Of a DNA stretch of 64,000 nt, positions 21,115-31,290 are shown one piece after another; the stretch's first letter is position 1, and each line of letters opens with the position of its first letter. The notes under the pieces are model-generated. The model was given only the letters and a program-made list of their open reading frames with translations. It did not search any database and was not told where the DNA came from. The stretch spans positions 16,898,254 to 16,962,253 of the forward strand of contig NC_053501.1 in assembly GCF_905171775.1 (NCBI RefSeq). Reading direction: 5' to 3'. Made by a program: the position numbers and the translations under genes. This DNA comes from Rana temporaria. Lineage: Eukaryota > Chordata > Amphibia > Anura > Ranidae.

Positions 21115-22806
21115 TGTAAAGGGCAACAAAAGCTGGCGTTCAGTTTTAAATAAATGACACCACAATGGAAGTGTCTCAACACATGGATTTGGCATGTTTA
21201 ATGATGATAGCACAACCTTTGGCTTTTTATGAAGAGGTAGTTATGTTGGACCCTGTCTGTTTAGTATTTATTATTACTAGTAGGCCTTTAGAAAGTGAGC
21301 CACCCCAGTTCATAATACCCATCAGCCGGTCTCTCCCATTCACCTAAGCGATCTGTTGTGCCGCAATAATTTGCGTTAAAGGCACCCATTAATGTGCCAT
21401 GCATTAAAGCAGTGCTTTCATTATGAATGGGCTGCCAATGCAATAGATTTGAAAAAAACACTGCAACACGTGGTGGTTGACTTACTGAAGGAAATAAAAT
21501 GTTGCAGTTGCTCCAGAGTTTATGATTTTATGTTCCTTGCAAAGTGATTCTTTGCAAAGTGACGCATTACCTCATTTACTAAGCTATGGAACAACTGCAA
21601 AGTGCACTATCTCTTTGCCATTGGTAATTCAACCCCATAGTGGGCACGATATGTTGCATGTGCGCACTGTAGTGTTCAGTGTGTTTGGGGTGCCATTCAC
21701 AATGATTGGCACTGCAACACCCTGTACATATGTTTGCCACATGTTATGTTAATGTTCATGTTTTCGCATGTAGCCACAGCGCACAAGTGTGAATGGGACC
21801 TAAAATTATATCTGAAATACGTCAACTCGCAGCAAAAGATTCTGAAATCCTATTTTATTTCTATCACTGCGCTGGTTTATTTTTCCATCTGTCTGATTAT
21901 CCATGCTAAATATGAACATCTGTTAGTGGTAAACGGAGGCTTATTTCAGCTCTTTCGTCACAGATGAAAGTTGATTGGTCAGTATTTCCGTATGCCCCAT
22001 GACTATGGGTCATCTAATTCTGTTTGTATTGTACAGCTTGTACATGACCTCAATTCTCTTAACAGTAATTTCCACAGGCTTGGGAACAATACAGACAGAT
22101 CAGCGAGGCCAGGTGAATCATGTAACGGCTGGTTTTGCAGATCCAGCAAAAATTTGTTTACCTAATGTTGTATTTTATAAATTTTACAAGCCACAAAAAT
22201 TTCTGCATTGAAAGTCTATGCGTTTGTTATTTTAATTTTTGGCAGCTTAGGTCATATTTAGTCGTCGTCCCCCCACCCCAATCCTGTGCCGAGTTGACTG
22301 ATGTAAGGCTCCCCGGACGCCAGGTCCTGGGTGAGTGGATGAGTAGTGCTGTCCAGTGTGACTCAGTCATCAGCTGCTCGCATCCTGACCCCGGACCGTG
22401 GCCAAACCATTTCCATCTGACTCTCCCCTTTTGGCTAGCGAGCGACGCTCTGTTCTCACGCTCCACATGGGCTTTGGAAAACTTTTGTGAGAAAAGTACT
22501 TAAAAGTTTACGGCATCGTGAACACCAAAGCTGTTGGCACGCACCATTTCTTGTTCATATTTTCCTCCTTAGGCAATGTTTTCCTGCACCGTTCTTGCGC
22601 TAGGCTTAACCCTGCGGCTACCGCGCTTACGATATGGTCTGCACTTGACACGATGGCTTCTCTGTGCGCACCTTGCACTTAACCTCTTATTTAATGCAGA
22701 CCTCATGGAGGGGAAAAATGGTTGATAATGTATTTGCTGTTCCTGACCTCTGTATTGTAATAAGTGACTTCATCCTCCTCTTGACAAAATCCTTGGGAAT
22801 GCTGAA
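21115..22806. other. Non-coding intron DNA
   Basis: Around 21350-21720 there is a decayed relative of the CTTAGTAAATGAG/TTTGCAAAGTG MITE seen cleanly at 45752. The rest, including 22230-22500, shows no recognised feature. Confidence 0.45.
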
Positions 22807-23281
22807 TACCGTATTTATCGGGGTATAGCGCGCACCCCTAAAGTTGCCCCGAATTCCTGTGGAAAAAAGATCTTTTGTACTTAGTTTTGGTGTCTTGCGC
22901 GGCGGCCTCGTTGGGTCCGGCGTCTGTCTGCGGCTTCGGGTGTCCTCTTCGTCGGGTCCGGCGTCCTTCTGCGGCGTCCTCCGCGCTCGTTTCTCGCGCT
23001 GAGTTTGAATACTGCGCCGACATATACCGAGCGCAGTACACTCGTGTATCGTCGGGCAGGCTCGGCTACTCTCGCGCTGACGTCCTGTACGTGTCCTGTA
23101 CGTCCAGGACGTCAGAGCGAGAGGAGCCGAGACTGCCCGACGATACACGAGTGTACTGCGCTCGGTATATGCCGGCGTAGTATTCGAACTCGGCGCGGGT
23201 ATCGGTGTATACCGCGCACCCACGATTTTGCCCTGATTTTCAGAGCAAAAAAGTGTGCGGTATACGCCGATAAATACGGTA
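22807..23281. mobile_element. Palindromic MITE with TACCGTATTTATC ends
   Basis: TACCGTATTTATCGGGGTAT and GCCGATAAATACGGTA are inverted ends with TA at both edges. The arms nearly mirror each other: ACTCGTGTATCGTCGGGC (about 23040) and GCCCGACGATACACGAGT (about 23135) meet around GACGTCCTGTACG. TA edges suggest a Tc1/mariner-type MITE. Long frames on both strands (up to 178 codons) are products of the GC-rich palindrome. Confidence 0.8.
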
Positions 23282-24299
23282 ACTCAAATCTTGCGAGAGT
23301 ATGCTGCAGAATCATTGTCTTGTGAGATTTGGGCTACTCGGCGTTCTCGGAGATCTGGACGGAAGGAGAATTTAATTACCCTTGCCCACCCTGCAGGAGG
23401 AAGCCAGAGATAATTAAGAATATTGGCTAACATATTTTACCCCACATGTTTTTTTTGGGTTATTTTTTTTTAAGCACTTTCTTCAATAATTTTAGGACAG
23501 GGGGGAAAAGACCTTGACCATTGTAATATTTTTATCAGGTACAGAGTCCTATCTGGCTGGATAATTCTATTGTTACTTCATAATCAACTTTCTAAAGTTT
23601 TTCTTTGTCTCCTGTGCCTCTTGGGGTCCGGCACATAGGGGAGAGCAGTTGTGAATCAAAATAAATGTTTGTCCTAATAACACAGTAACATGTCCTGTTC
23701 TGCTCTGTGTAAGCTGTAAGGCACCATGGTGCAGGCACAGACACAACATTTCCTAAAGAGACCCTGTCATCAACCCAAACCATATTTATTTTGCCCACAC
23801 TGTGCATTACTTTGCACGTGTGTGGTTTTTTTTTTTCTTCTCAGGATGGTATTGTATTTGGGCCTGCCCTGCATCTCTAGGTAGAGGTTGTGTGGCCTTT
23901 TGGTTCCTTCCTCCCCTGAATTGGGGGTTCTCTCTTAAGTGGAGTCCCCCAAATAGTACTTGTTGACTGATCATGAGAAGCGGAGCCTTTTTGCTAGGTG
24001 CACCTGAATGTGCCTTGCTCCTGTCAGACTCTGGGGGGTTCAAGGAAGGGTCTTTCTTCTTCGGGGCAAGACTACTTGAAACATCCTAAGCGCACTCTTT
24101 TGGTTAAATTATGGTGTTTTGTTTTTGCCCATCGTGGGCTCAGGAAAAAGAAAACTACAAGCAAATGCAGAGAAAAATCAAGTATTTTAAGGCTTCATGC
24201 ACACTATAAACTTAAAAAAAAAAAAAATGCCAGAAAAACATTGGATGAAAAACCCTCATAATAGTTTTGTGTGCCAGGTTTTAGCAGCAATTGGAGTAA
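23282..24299. other. Non-coding intron DNA
   Basis: No gene or confident repeat. An A-run lies at 24207-24220. Confidence 0.45.
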
Positions 24300-24590
24300 G
24301 GCTAGGTTCACACTGCTGCGAATTCCAAATTTCGGTAAAATCGCGATTTTGCGGCTGCGGTTTTGCCGCGATTTAAGAGACATCTGTGCAGGGTTCAATG
24401 TAAATCGCGGCCCAAAATCGCAAAAAGTAGTACAGGAACTACTTTTTGAAATCGGTGCAGCGCCGCAGATGCGGCGTCGCACCGATTAGGACGGTGCCAT
24501 TGCCGACAATTGCCGCCGATTTTAGATGCGATTTGACATGTGAAATCGCATCTCAAATCGTACCAAATCGTACCCAGTGTGAACCTGGGC
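24300..24590. mobile_element. GGTTCACACTG MITE, TAA duplication
   Basis: It begins GGCTAGGTTCACACTGC and ends CCCAGTGTGAACCTGGGC, with TAA on both sides (24297-24299, 24591-24593). The interior is built of AATCGC/GCGATT repeats. A 3-bp TAA TSD suggests a Harbinger-type origin (inferred). Confidence 0.75.
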
Positions 24591-24623
24591 TAAAGGGGAA
24601 TCCTACCTAGAGACAGTTTAGAG

Positions 24624-26064
24624 CAGGGGTCCTCAAACTACGGCCCGCGGGCCACATGCGGCCCGCGGAGGACTTTAAACCGGCCCTGACAGGCAATGCC
24701 GGCCGGTTACACAGCAATCCCGCTGTGTCACGGAGATCTCCGTGAAACACAGCGTTAACAGTTCCGGCGCGCTGTGTTAAATGTCCCGCCCTCCTCTTCC
24801 TAGAAGACTAGCTTGTGTGATAGAGCCAGTGTGCTGTCTGTCACACAAGCTGGTCTAGGAGGAGGAGGAGGGCGGGACATTTAACAGCGCGCCAGAACTG
24901 TTACAGTGGGGGAGCATCGTGACAGCCAGACTGACACAGCACAAAACAGTAAGGAGGCTGTGAGGTGCTTACATGGGGGGGGCTGGCTTGCGATTGTGAG
25001 GGGAGCTAAAGTTTATTTTTTAATGATGATGATGATGATGGGGGGGGGGGGGGGGGTGGCTATATTGTGAGGGGAGCTAAAGATTATTTTAATGATGATG
25101 ATGATGATGATGATGGGGGGGGGGGTGGATTGTGAGGGGAGCTAAAGATTATTTTAATAAGGATGATGATGGTGGCTGGATTGTGAGGGGAGCTAAAGAT
25201 TATTTTAATAATGATGATGATGGTGGGGGGTGGCTGGCTTGCGATTGTGAGGGGAGCTTAAGATTATTTTAATAATGATGATGATGGGGGTGGGGGGGCT
25301 GGCTTGCGATGGTGAGGGGAGCTGATGGGTTTTTGATGATGATGGTGGGGGGGGCCTGGCTTACGATGGTGAGGGGAGCGGATGATTTTTTAATGATGAT
25401 GATGAAGGGGGGGCTGGCTTACGATAATGATGGTGGTGGTGGGGGGGGTTCAAACCAGGGGTCCTCAAACGGCCCACGTGATTTTTTAATGATGATGGTG
25501 GGGCTGATGATTTTGTAATGATGATGATGATGGAGCTGATGATTTTGTAATCATGATGATGATGGAGCTGATGATTTTTTAATGATGATGATGATGGTGG
25601 GGCTTATGATTTTGTAATGATGATGATGGGGGGGGGGCTGATGATGATGATGGTGAGGGGGGCTGATGGTGATGTAATTAATGATGGTGATGGTGGGGCT
25701 GATGATGTAATGATGATTGGAGAGCTTGCAATGTTCTTGATCGGCTTGCAATTAATGATTGTGGGGGGTTGCAATGAGGGGCTTACAATGATGATGGCGA
25801 GGGGGGCTTGCAATGAGGGGATGATGATGGTGAGGTGGGGGGGCTTGCAATGATCATGATCGGTTTGCAATTAATGATTGTGAGGGGGGGCTTATAATGA
25901 TGAAGGGGGAGGGTTGCATTTGTTCCCATTTTGTTTTTTTCACTTCAAAATAACATATGTGCAGTGTGCATAGGAAATTGTTCATAGTTTTTTTATAGTC
26001 CGGCCCTCTAACGGTCTGAGGGACAGTGAACCGGCCCCCTGTTTAAAAAGTTTGAGGACCCCTG
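24624..26064. mobile_element. hAT element swollen by an internal minisatellite
   Basis: Ends CAGGGGTCCTCAAACTACGG and AAAAAGTTTGAGGACCCCTG are hAT-type inverted repeats. An exact 8-bp duplication GTTTAGAG lies at 24616-24623 and 26065-26072. GGCCCGCGGGCCACATGCGG near the left end is typical of this MITE group. Inverted ATTTAAC/CTCCTCTTCC arms lie at 24780-24900. Most of the body (24965-25915) is a tandem array rather than transposon sequence. Confidence 0.9.
24965..25915. repeat. GATGATGGTGGGG-type minisatellite with G-tracts
   Basis: Units of roughly 50-75 bp are repeated: GATTGTGAGGGGAGCTAAAG, then ATTATTTTAATGATGATGAT and a G-run. They degrade into GATGATGATTTTGTAATGATG variants on the right. 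The ATG trinucleotide and G-runs vary between units (17 G at 25040-25056). All ORFs here are translations of the repeat. Confidence 0.9.
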
Positions 26065-26072
26065 GTTTAGAG

Positions 26073-26589
26073 TCTGCTGGGGCTACCGACATCCCATTAA
26101 TGATGGTGGTGCCCAGCAGCAGTCTTGGGGCTTTTGAATGTCTACATAAGGAAGACTTTGAAGGGTAAATAATATGCATAACATGTTAAATGCTACTTTA
26201 ATCTTACAGGTAGATTGTTGATGGAATGAATGACAGGGTCTCTTTAGAAAACAAGCAAAACTTTACTAGAGGTTGTCCTATAGTTGAAGACTTTGCCCCT
26301 TTTTCTATATGGACTGCCCTTTCTGCATTTTTTTCGATATGTTGGCCATTTCTAGTGGATGCAAAGTGTGTTAATGGCCTGCAGTTTGAAGGTCTGGCTG
26401 GAGATATGTCACAAGGCTGTACATGTCACTGAATGCTCAGTCACTTCTATCTCAGGGCATCTTCATACTTTGGAGTTTGGGCACAAAAAGTGACCAAAGG
26501 GGCAAAGGAGTTTAAAGTACACATGAAAGTGGATTACATTTAGTTTGCTCAGCACACTGCGTGCCATAAACAATTAACGTTTGTTTAAC
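26073..26589. other. Non-coding intron DNA
   Basis: No gene or named repeat seen. Confidence 0.45.
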
Positions 26590-27185
26590 AAAATAAAAAA
26601 AAAATATCCTGCTGATATCCTGCAGCCACTTCCAGTAATGGATGCATAGTATTTCATTGGGTGGGTAGTCTCTATCGGAAGCCCATGTGACAGGGTGACA
26701 ATGTATGGACACAATTGGGAGACAAAGATAGAGCGTTGTCACTCTATAACAGGGGTCTCCAAACTTTTCATACAAAGGGCCAAGTACTTTATTGTTCTTC
26801 AGACTTTAGGAGAGCCGGATTGTGGCCAAAAGGGGCAGAAAATTTGGTGAGAATAAATATGGCCTCAGAGTTGGTGGTCAAATGGAGGAGTATTCCCCTT
26901 AATAGTAGGAGGAATAGTATCCCATCATTGGTATCCATGGAAGATATAGTGCCCCATTGTTGGTGTCAGTGGGAGGAATAGTGCCCCAAGGGCCAGATTA
27001 AGGCTGGCAAAGGGCCACATCTGGCCCTCGGGCCGCAGTTTGGAGACTCCTGCTCTATAACAAGTGCCTGAACAATGGCCATCTTGGCAGGTTTACCAGC
27101 GATTTATTTTAATGTGAAATGAAGATTCAAAATAACGCTAACGTGTTAAAATTTTAGTGATCGGGATTACGTCTATTTTTAAAGC
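26590..27185. repeat. Dispersed repeat hosting a hAT MITE
   Basis: The sequence on the two sides of the 26750-27052 MITE (GGGTGACAAT..., CAATTGGGAGACAAAGATAG, then AAGTGCCTGAACAATGGCC) matches, in order, a second copy near 31040-31290. The two halves therefore belong to one pre-existing repeat. Confidence 0.65.
26750..27052. mobile_element. hAT-type MITE (copy 2), perfect TSD
   Basis: CAGGGGTCTCCAAACTTTTC and GCAGTTTGGAGACTCCTG are inverted ends. The exact 8-bp duplication CTCTATAA lies at 26742-26749 and 27053-27060. Internal GGAATAGTGCCCCA is shared with the copy at 12925. Confidence 0.9.
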
Positions 27186-27346
27186 ATTAAGCTGTTTATT
27201 TTTCTAATTTCGCTTTCCCTGGTTCCTCTTTGCATTACATTATTTTAGGCCCATTGACATCAACCCTTGGTCCCTGTGCTTCTCAATGTAATGCAGGCAG
27301 ATCCTGGCTAACGGGAGGGGCCGACAAGGTGGTGTATAGCTTCTTG

Positions 27347-27590
27347 AGGCTGGGTTCACACCTATGGAAATTGGATGCGGGTTTCTCCACATCCAATTCG
27401 CATAGCAGGAGAATGTGACCGGCTCTCATATCTCTGGGGCGGCTGCAGAGCGCGCTGCACAGAAACGCTGTATATCTTTAGCTACGTTTCGGGGCCGAAT
27501 TCAGGTGAAGATTCATTCCTGAACCGGAGAATGGGGACGCACAGCATTTCTGTGCGATCCACAGCTGGTTCCGGTGTGAATCGAGCCTGG
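27347..27590. mobile_element. GGTTCACACC MITE
   Basis: Inverted ends GAGGCTGGGTTCACACC and CCGGTGTGAATCGAGCCTG. Internal arms GATTCACAC/CTGAACC are palindromic. The TSD is not clear. Confidence 0.6.
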
Positions 27591-27807
27591 AAGAACCCGG
27601 AGTCCTGATGCAAGCAGCAGGCTTTATCTTGGGGAGGATATATGCAGATAATAAAATGCTTTGATGGGTGGGTGTCAGTTGGGGGAGTGGTTGATTTGAG
27701 ATGAGTACCGCTCTAGACTAATTTTATTTGAATCTGTATTCAAGAGGTATCAAAGGTTCAGTGTTTTAAAAAATACAATAAATAAACCTGTCCTACAAAC
27801 CTGCTCT

Positions 27808-28160
27808 TGAATGAATGAATGACTGGTATAGCGCAACGCATGCGAACTGAATCGCCTCTGGGCGTTTTTTTCCAGCCAGCATCTGCTTGGCTGGTGCGGT
27901 CATTTTTACCCCGTAGGATCATGACACGCTAGGGACACACAGTCATACACACATATATACTGGGCCAATTTGGAAGAGATCCAATTTACCTACCAGCATG
28001 TCTTTGGAGTGTGGGAGGAAACCGGAGCACCCGGAGGAAACCCACGCAGACACAGGGAGAACATGCAAACTCCAGGCAGATGGTGTCTTGGTCGGGATTC
28101 GAACCAGCGAACCTTTTGCTGCTAGGCGAACGTGCTACTCACTGCACCACTGTGCTGCTC
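27808..28160 (-). mobile_element. tRNA-derived SINE with L2-type 3' tail
   Basis: On the minus strand the head has a pol III A box (TGGTGCAGTGAG, 28138-28149) and B box (GGTTCGAATCC, 28095-28105). The body is the vertebrate-wide GTTTCCTCCGGGTGCTCCGG and CCAAAGACATGCTGGTAGG module. The tail is CGCCCAGAGGCGATTCAGTT, CGCATGCGTTGCGCTATAC and a TTCA repeat. The tail matches the 3' ends of the L2-type LINEs at 12186-12245 and 62020-62084, which implies mobilisation by L2 machinery. Confidence 0.88.
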
Positions 28161-28400
28161 TGTGAAGTGGTTTTGCACAGAGCGGCCCGATCCTCCTCTT
28201 CTTGGGTCCCCCGCCAGCACTTGTGGCTCCTGATGGCTTGGGGGAAGGATATCAATTGTTTATTGAGAATTAAGAGTAAAAAAATAGCCAACGCGTTTTG
28301 TGGAACTACCACCCCCTTCTTCAGGGCTATTGGTACGTATCAATGGAGATAGGTAGGCACTATGGTACGACTATAAAGAGCCAAACAGTAGTAATCTCCA
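28161..28400. repeat. Repeat modules incl. inverted GAAACGCG/T hairpin unit
   Basis: 28161-28230 carries the GGTTTTGCACAGAGCGGCCC module shared with 19310 and 43390. 28250-28345 is, on the minus strand, CTGAAGAAGGGGGTGGTAGT, then CACAAAACGCGTTGGC and AATAAACAATTG. It is an inverted relative of 36318-36415. Confidence 0.6.
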
Positions 28401-29852
28401 AATGATAAGAGCACAGAAATTGTACAATTGGGGGGGGGGGGGGCACACTTACGGTACCACTGACTCCACAGTCCTTCACTGCTTTGGTGGAGTGGACATT
28501 CCTAGGCAGGCTTTATTTGTTTCTAGACTATTCTCGTTAACGACTCCATGCAATGCTGAGCCTCAATTATTGAAAAAAAAAAAAAAAAAATCCATTGAAT
28601 GAAAGGGACCTGATCCTGCACATCCTCCAGCCAGGAAATTAGACTATCTGACTTGCTGCAACTTCTAATGCACATTGAGAAGCTCACAGTGTGCTGTGAA
28701 ATCGCAGTAAGCGCAATTTCATTACAGGAGAGGAGCCGGTACAACTGTGCAAGACTGAAGGGAAGGATGGAGGTCAGATAAAATATTAAGAAATTGTGAA
28801 AATTCAGCATGTAGCTTAGTATCGCTCGTATAATAATGTCCCAATTAAATATTAACATTATAATAAACGACAACGAAAAATGATTGCATGAATAATAAAA
28901 AAAAATAAAAAATTAAATTTTATTATAGATTGAGCAATCTATTTATTTGCCCTTTTTTGTACAGTCCTGTGCATGCCGACTGCACTCCGGACTGAAAGGT
29001 TATCCCGGTTGTTTTTATTCTTATCATTGCGTAATGGATCTTATCTATCTGAGCCGTTTCCCATTGGGTAAGGGTTTAATATACAGCGGTGGCTTTTTAT
29101 AGAAACAGACGTTCCACTGAGAGATGTGTGTTGTGTGTTGCTTTTTAAGAGTGATTTGGCTGGCTGTATTTTTTTTTTTCCATGAGGTTAGCGGTTGGTT
29201 GTGCCCAAAACCAAAACTGCTGTCTTTTCACTTGAGAAAGACAATTGAAATGAACTATGCTAAAAACGGAAAGCCAAGCCAAATTCTTCCTCTCTCCATA
29301 ACTGCCGTCCAAGTTTCACAGCTCCGTACAGTAACCGCGCTGATGCTGCCAGCGTGTCTGCGATTCTTCCCATCAGCAGTTTTTTTATATTGCCATCATA
29401 CCGTGGTACAGCGCAAAGCACGCCATGCACTTCACCCATTTCCACCGTTTCTGGTACAGGGCAGTGCTCCATGTCCTAGGTTGTCTATTATGAGGTCCCA
29501 GATTAACCAGCATGGGGCACCTGTGCTCAATAAAACCCCTTTCACACCGGATAGTAATGATTAAGCACAAGATGTTTGTGTGAAACACGTCTACATGACC
29601 TTGTGTTGGTGTCTTTGGTGTTATCACTTTGAACAATAAAAGGCAATCGGAATTCCTGGATGTGCAGCCATTTCTTTTCTTAGAAGTTTCCCATGGAGGC
29701 GTGCCGGGGCTGGCACTCTACGAGACATTCCACCTCAGGTTATTATGATACACCTGGAGCAGCGGCTCTTTTTCTTTCATACCGGTGCGCTTTTGCCGGG
29801 TTAAAACACACTTTTCTAGTACAACAAAAGGAGGTGAAAACTATTCCCCTTT
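28401..29852. other. Non-coding intron DNA
   Basis: It has a G-run (28432-28443), an A-run (28574-28590) and AT-rich sequence to 28930. 28940-29640 shows no repeat or domain; a 146-codon frame at 29124 is unsupported. Confidence 0.45.
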
Positions 29853-30373
29853 TGACCACTTGCCGCCTGTATAACTTGCTTATACGGCGGCAAGGTAGGA
29901 CGGCTGGCGAGTACTGATCTGCAGGTACAGCCCACTGTATGTCCCCTGGCGCCTGCCGATTATTCAGCACAGAGGCAGAACGGTGATCTGCCTATGTAAA
30001 CAAGGCAGATCGCTGTTCTGTCAGTAGGGGAGGCATGGAACCTGTGTTCCCAGACAGTGACGGCTGGTGCTGTGCATTTTAATTAATTTTTTTGAGGGGG
30101 TGGTGTCGGCGGCAAACAAGACATCCTGCCGCTTCTCCTCTCAGCCAAAAGGGCCTCGCCCGCTTTCTGATTGGCCAGGAGGAGAATCAGGAAGACAATA
30201 TTGAATATGGGCTTGGTTGCAGTTTCCTAAGCCCACCCTTTTTTTAAAGTCAATTGGAGCCTCAGGCTCTAATCGCGTCCATGCGTCCAGCGCCCTGCAT
30301 GTAGATTAGACGGGCCACCACTGGACAAGGATCCATGTCTTCCCTAGAATAAACACCTCCCACTGTGCACACA
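29853..30373. repeat. Dispersed repeat (GACCACTTGCCGCC type)
   Basis: It starts TGACCACTTGCCGCCTGTAT and includes the inverted pair CAGATCGCTGTTCTG/GAACGGTGATCTGCC. Related to repeats at 15568 and 48398. The right-hand part is unassigned. Confidence 0.5.
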
Positions 30374-30730
30374 CTTAAAGTGGTTGTACACACTGTACAA
30401 CCACTTTTACCTACAGGTAAGCCTAGATTAAGGCTTACCTGTAGTGGCTGGAAATATTTCCTAAACCTACACGGTTTAGGAGATATTTCCAATTCCCCAT
30501 GCGATAATTTCTTCTGCACATGCGCCAATGTATTCGGCTCATGCGCACTTTAGAAAGGGCACGCTGTGCCGTTTTTCTAGCTGGGGGTAATGCCGTGACT
30601 AGCGTCTCCCGCGCGTATGCTGAAGATGGACGCTTCCAGCCAGCAGGGACATCGCAGGCTTCAGTTTCAGGTAAGACATAAACTTTATTTGGGTACAGCC
30701 TCCCATCACTGCACACTTTGTCAGTTAAAG
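30374..30730. mobile_element. TTAAAGTGGTTGTA MITE
   Basis: It begins TTAAAGTGGTTGTACACAC and carries the inverted pair ACAGGTAAGCCTAGATTAAG / CTTACCTGTAG. The same start and GGTAAGCCT module occur at 51017-51100. The right end is decayed. Confidence 0.6.
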
Positions 30731-30814
30731 TAACGCAGTGCCCTATCACAAAAATAGTCTAGTCATGAAGGGGATTAAATCCTATGGAACCATTTTCCTA
30801 TAAATCCTATAAAC

Positions 30815-31290
30815 CAGTCATGTCCAAAGTCCGGCCCGCGGACCGGCTTTATACGGCCCCCCATCTGAGTTGGCATTTTGTCACCCTTGTGGCCCCCCAG
30901 GCTCCAGACAGAACAATGACGAGCTGGCCTTGTTCTGTAGCCATATACTGGGTGACATTTTAGTCCTCTTAGTGTTTTCCTTCTTTTTTTTTTTTTCATT
31001 GCTGCATTTCCATGCTGTTCCTGTAGCCTCTTTATAGCCACTTCCTGTTTAAAAGCGCTTCTAGTCTCCATCAGAAGCCAGTGTGAAGGGGTGACAACGC
31101 AGAAGCACAATTGGGAGGCATGGAAAGAGTGTTGTCACCTTCTTTTTATTTTAACAGGAAGTGCCTAAACAAGGACCCTCGTGGCGGGATCACCAGTGAT
31201 TATTTTAATGAAAGCTGCAGATTTTAAAATAAACATGGCTTTTGACATCATAGTAACGTGTTAAAGTCTATAGGAGATTTTAGTAATTGG
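30815..31290. repeat. hAT-like end plus dispersed repeat (second copy)
   Basis: CATGTCCAAAGTCCGGCCCG at 30820 is the left end of a hAT-like repeat without a visible right end. 31040-31290 matches the repeat that hosts the hAT MITE at 26590-27185. Confidence 0.5.

Noticed and set aside
22687..23223. 178-codon open frame on the minus strand
   Set aside because: It mostly lies within a palindromic MITE (22807-23281) and the same arms give long frames on both strands.
25309..25870. ORFs rich in Met/Gly or His/Ile
   Set aside because: Direct translations of the GATGATGG minisatellite.
28095..28149. Possible tRNA gene (A and B boxes)
   Set aside because: The cloverleaf is not complete and the sequence continues into a SINE body and L2-type tail; it is a tRNA-derived SINE head.
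29124..29564. 146-codon open frame
   Set aside because: No domain, and an opposite-strand frame of similar quality overlaps it. Treated as chance.
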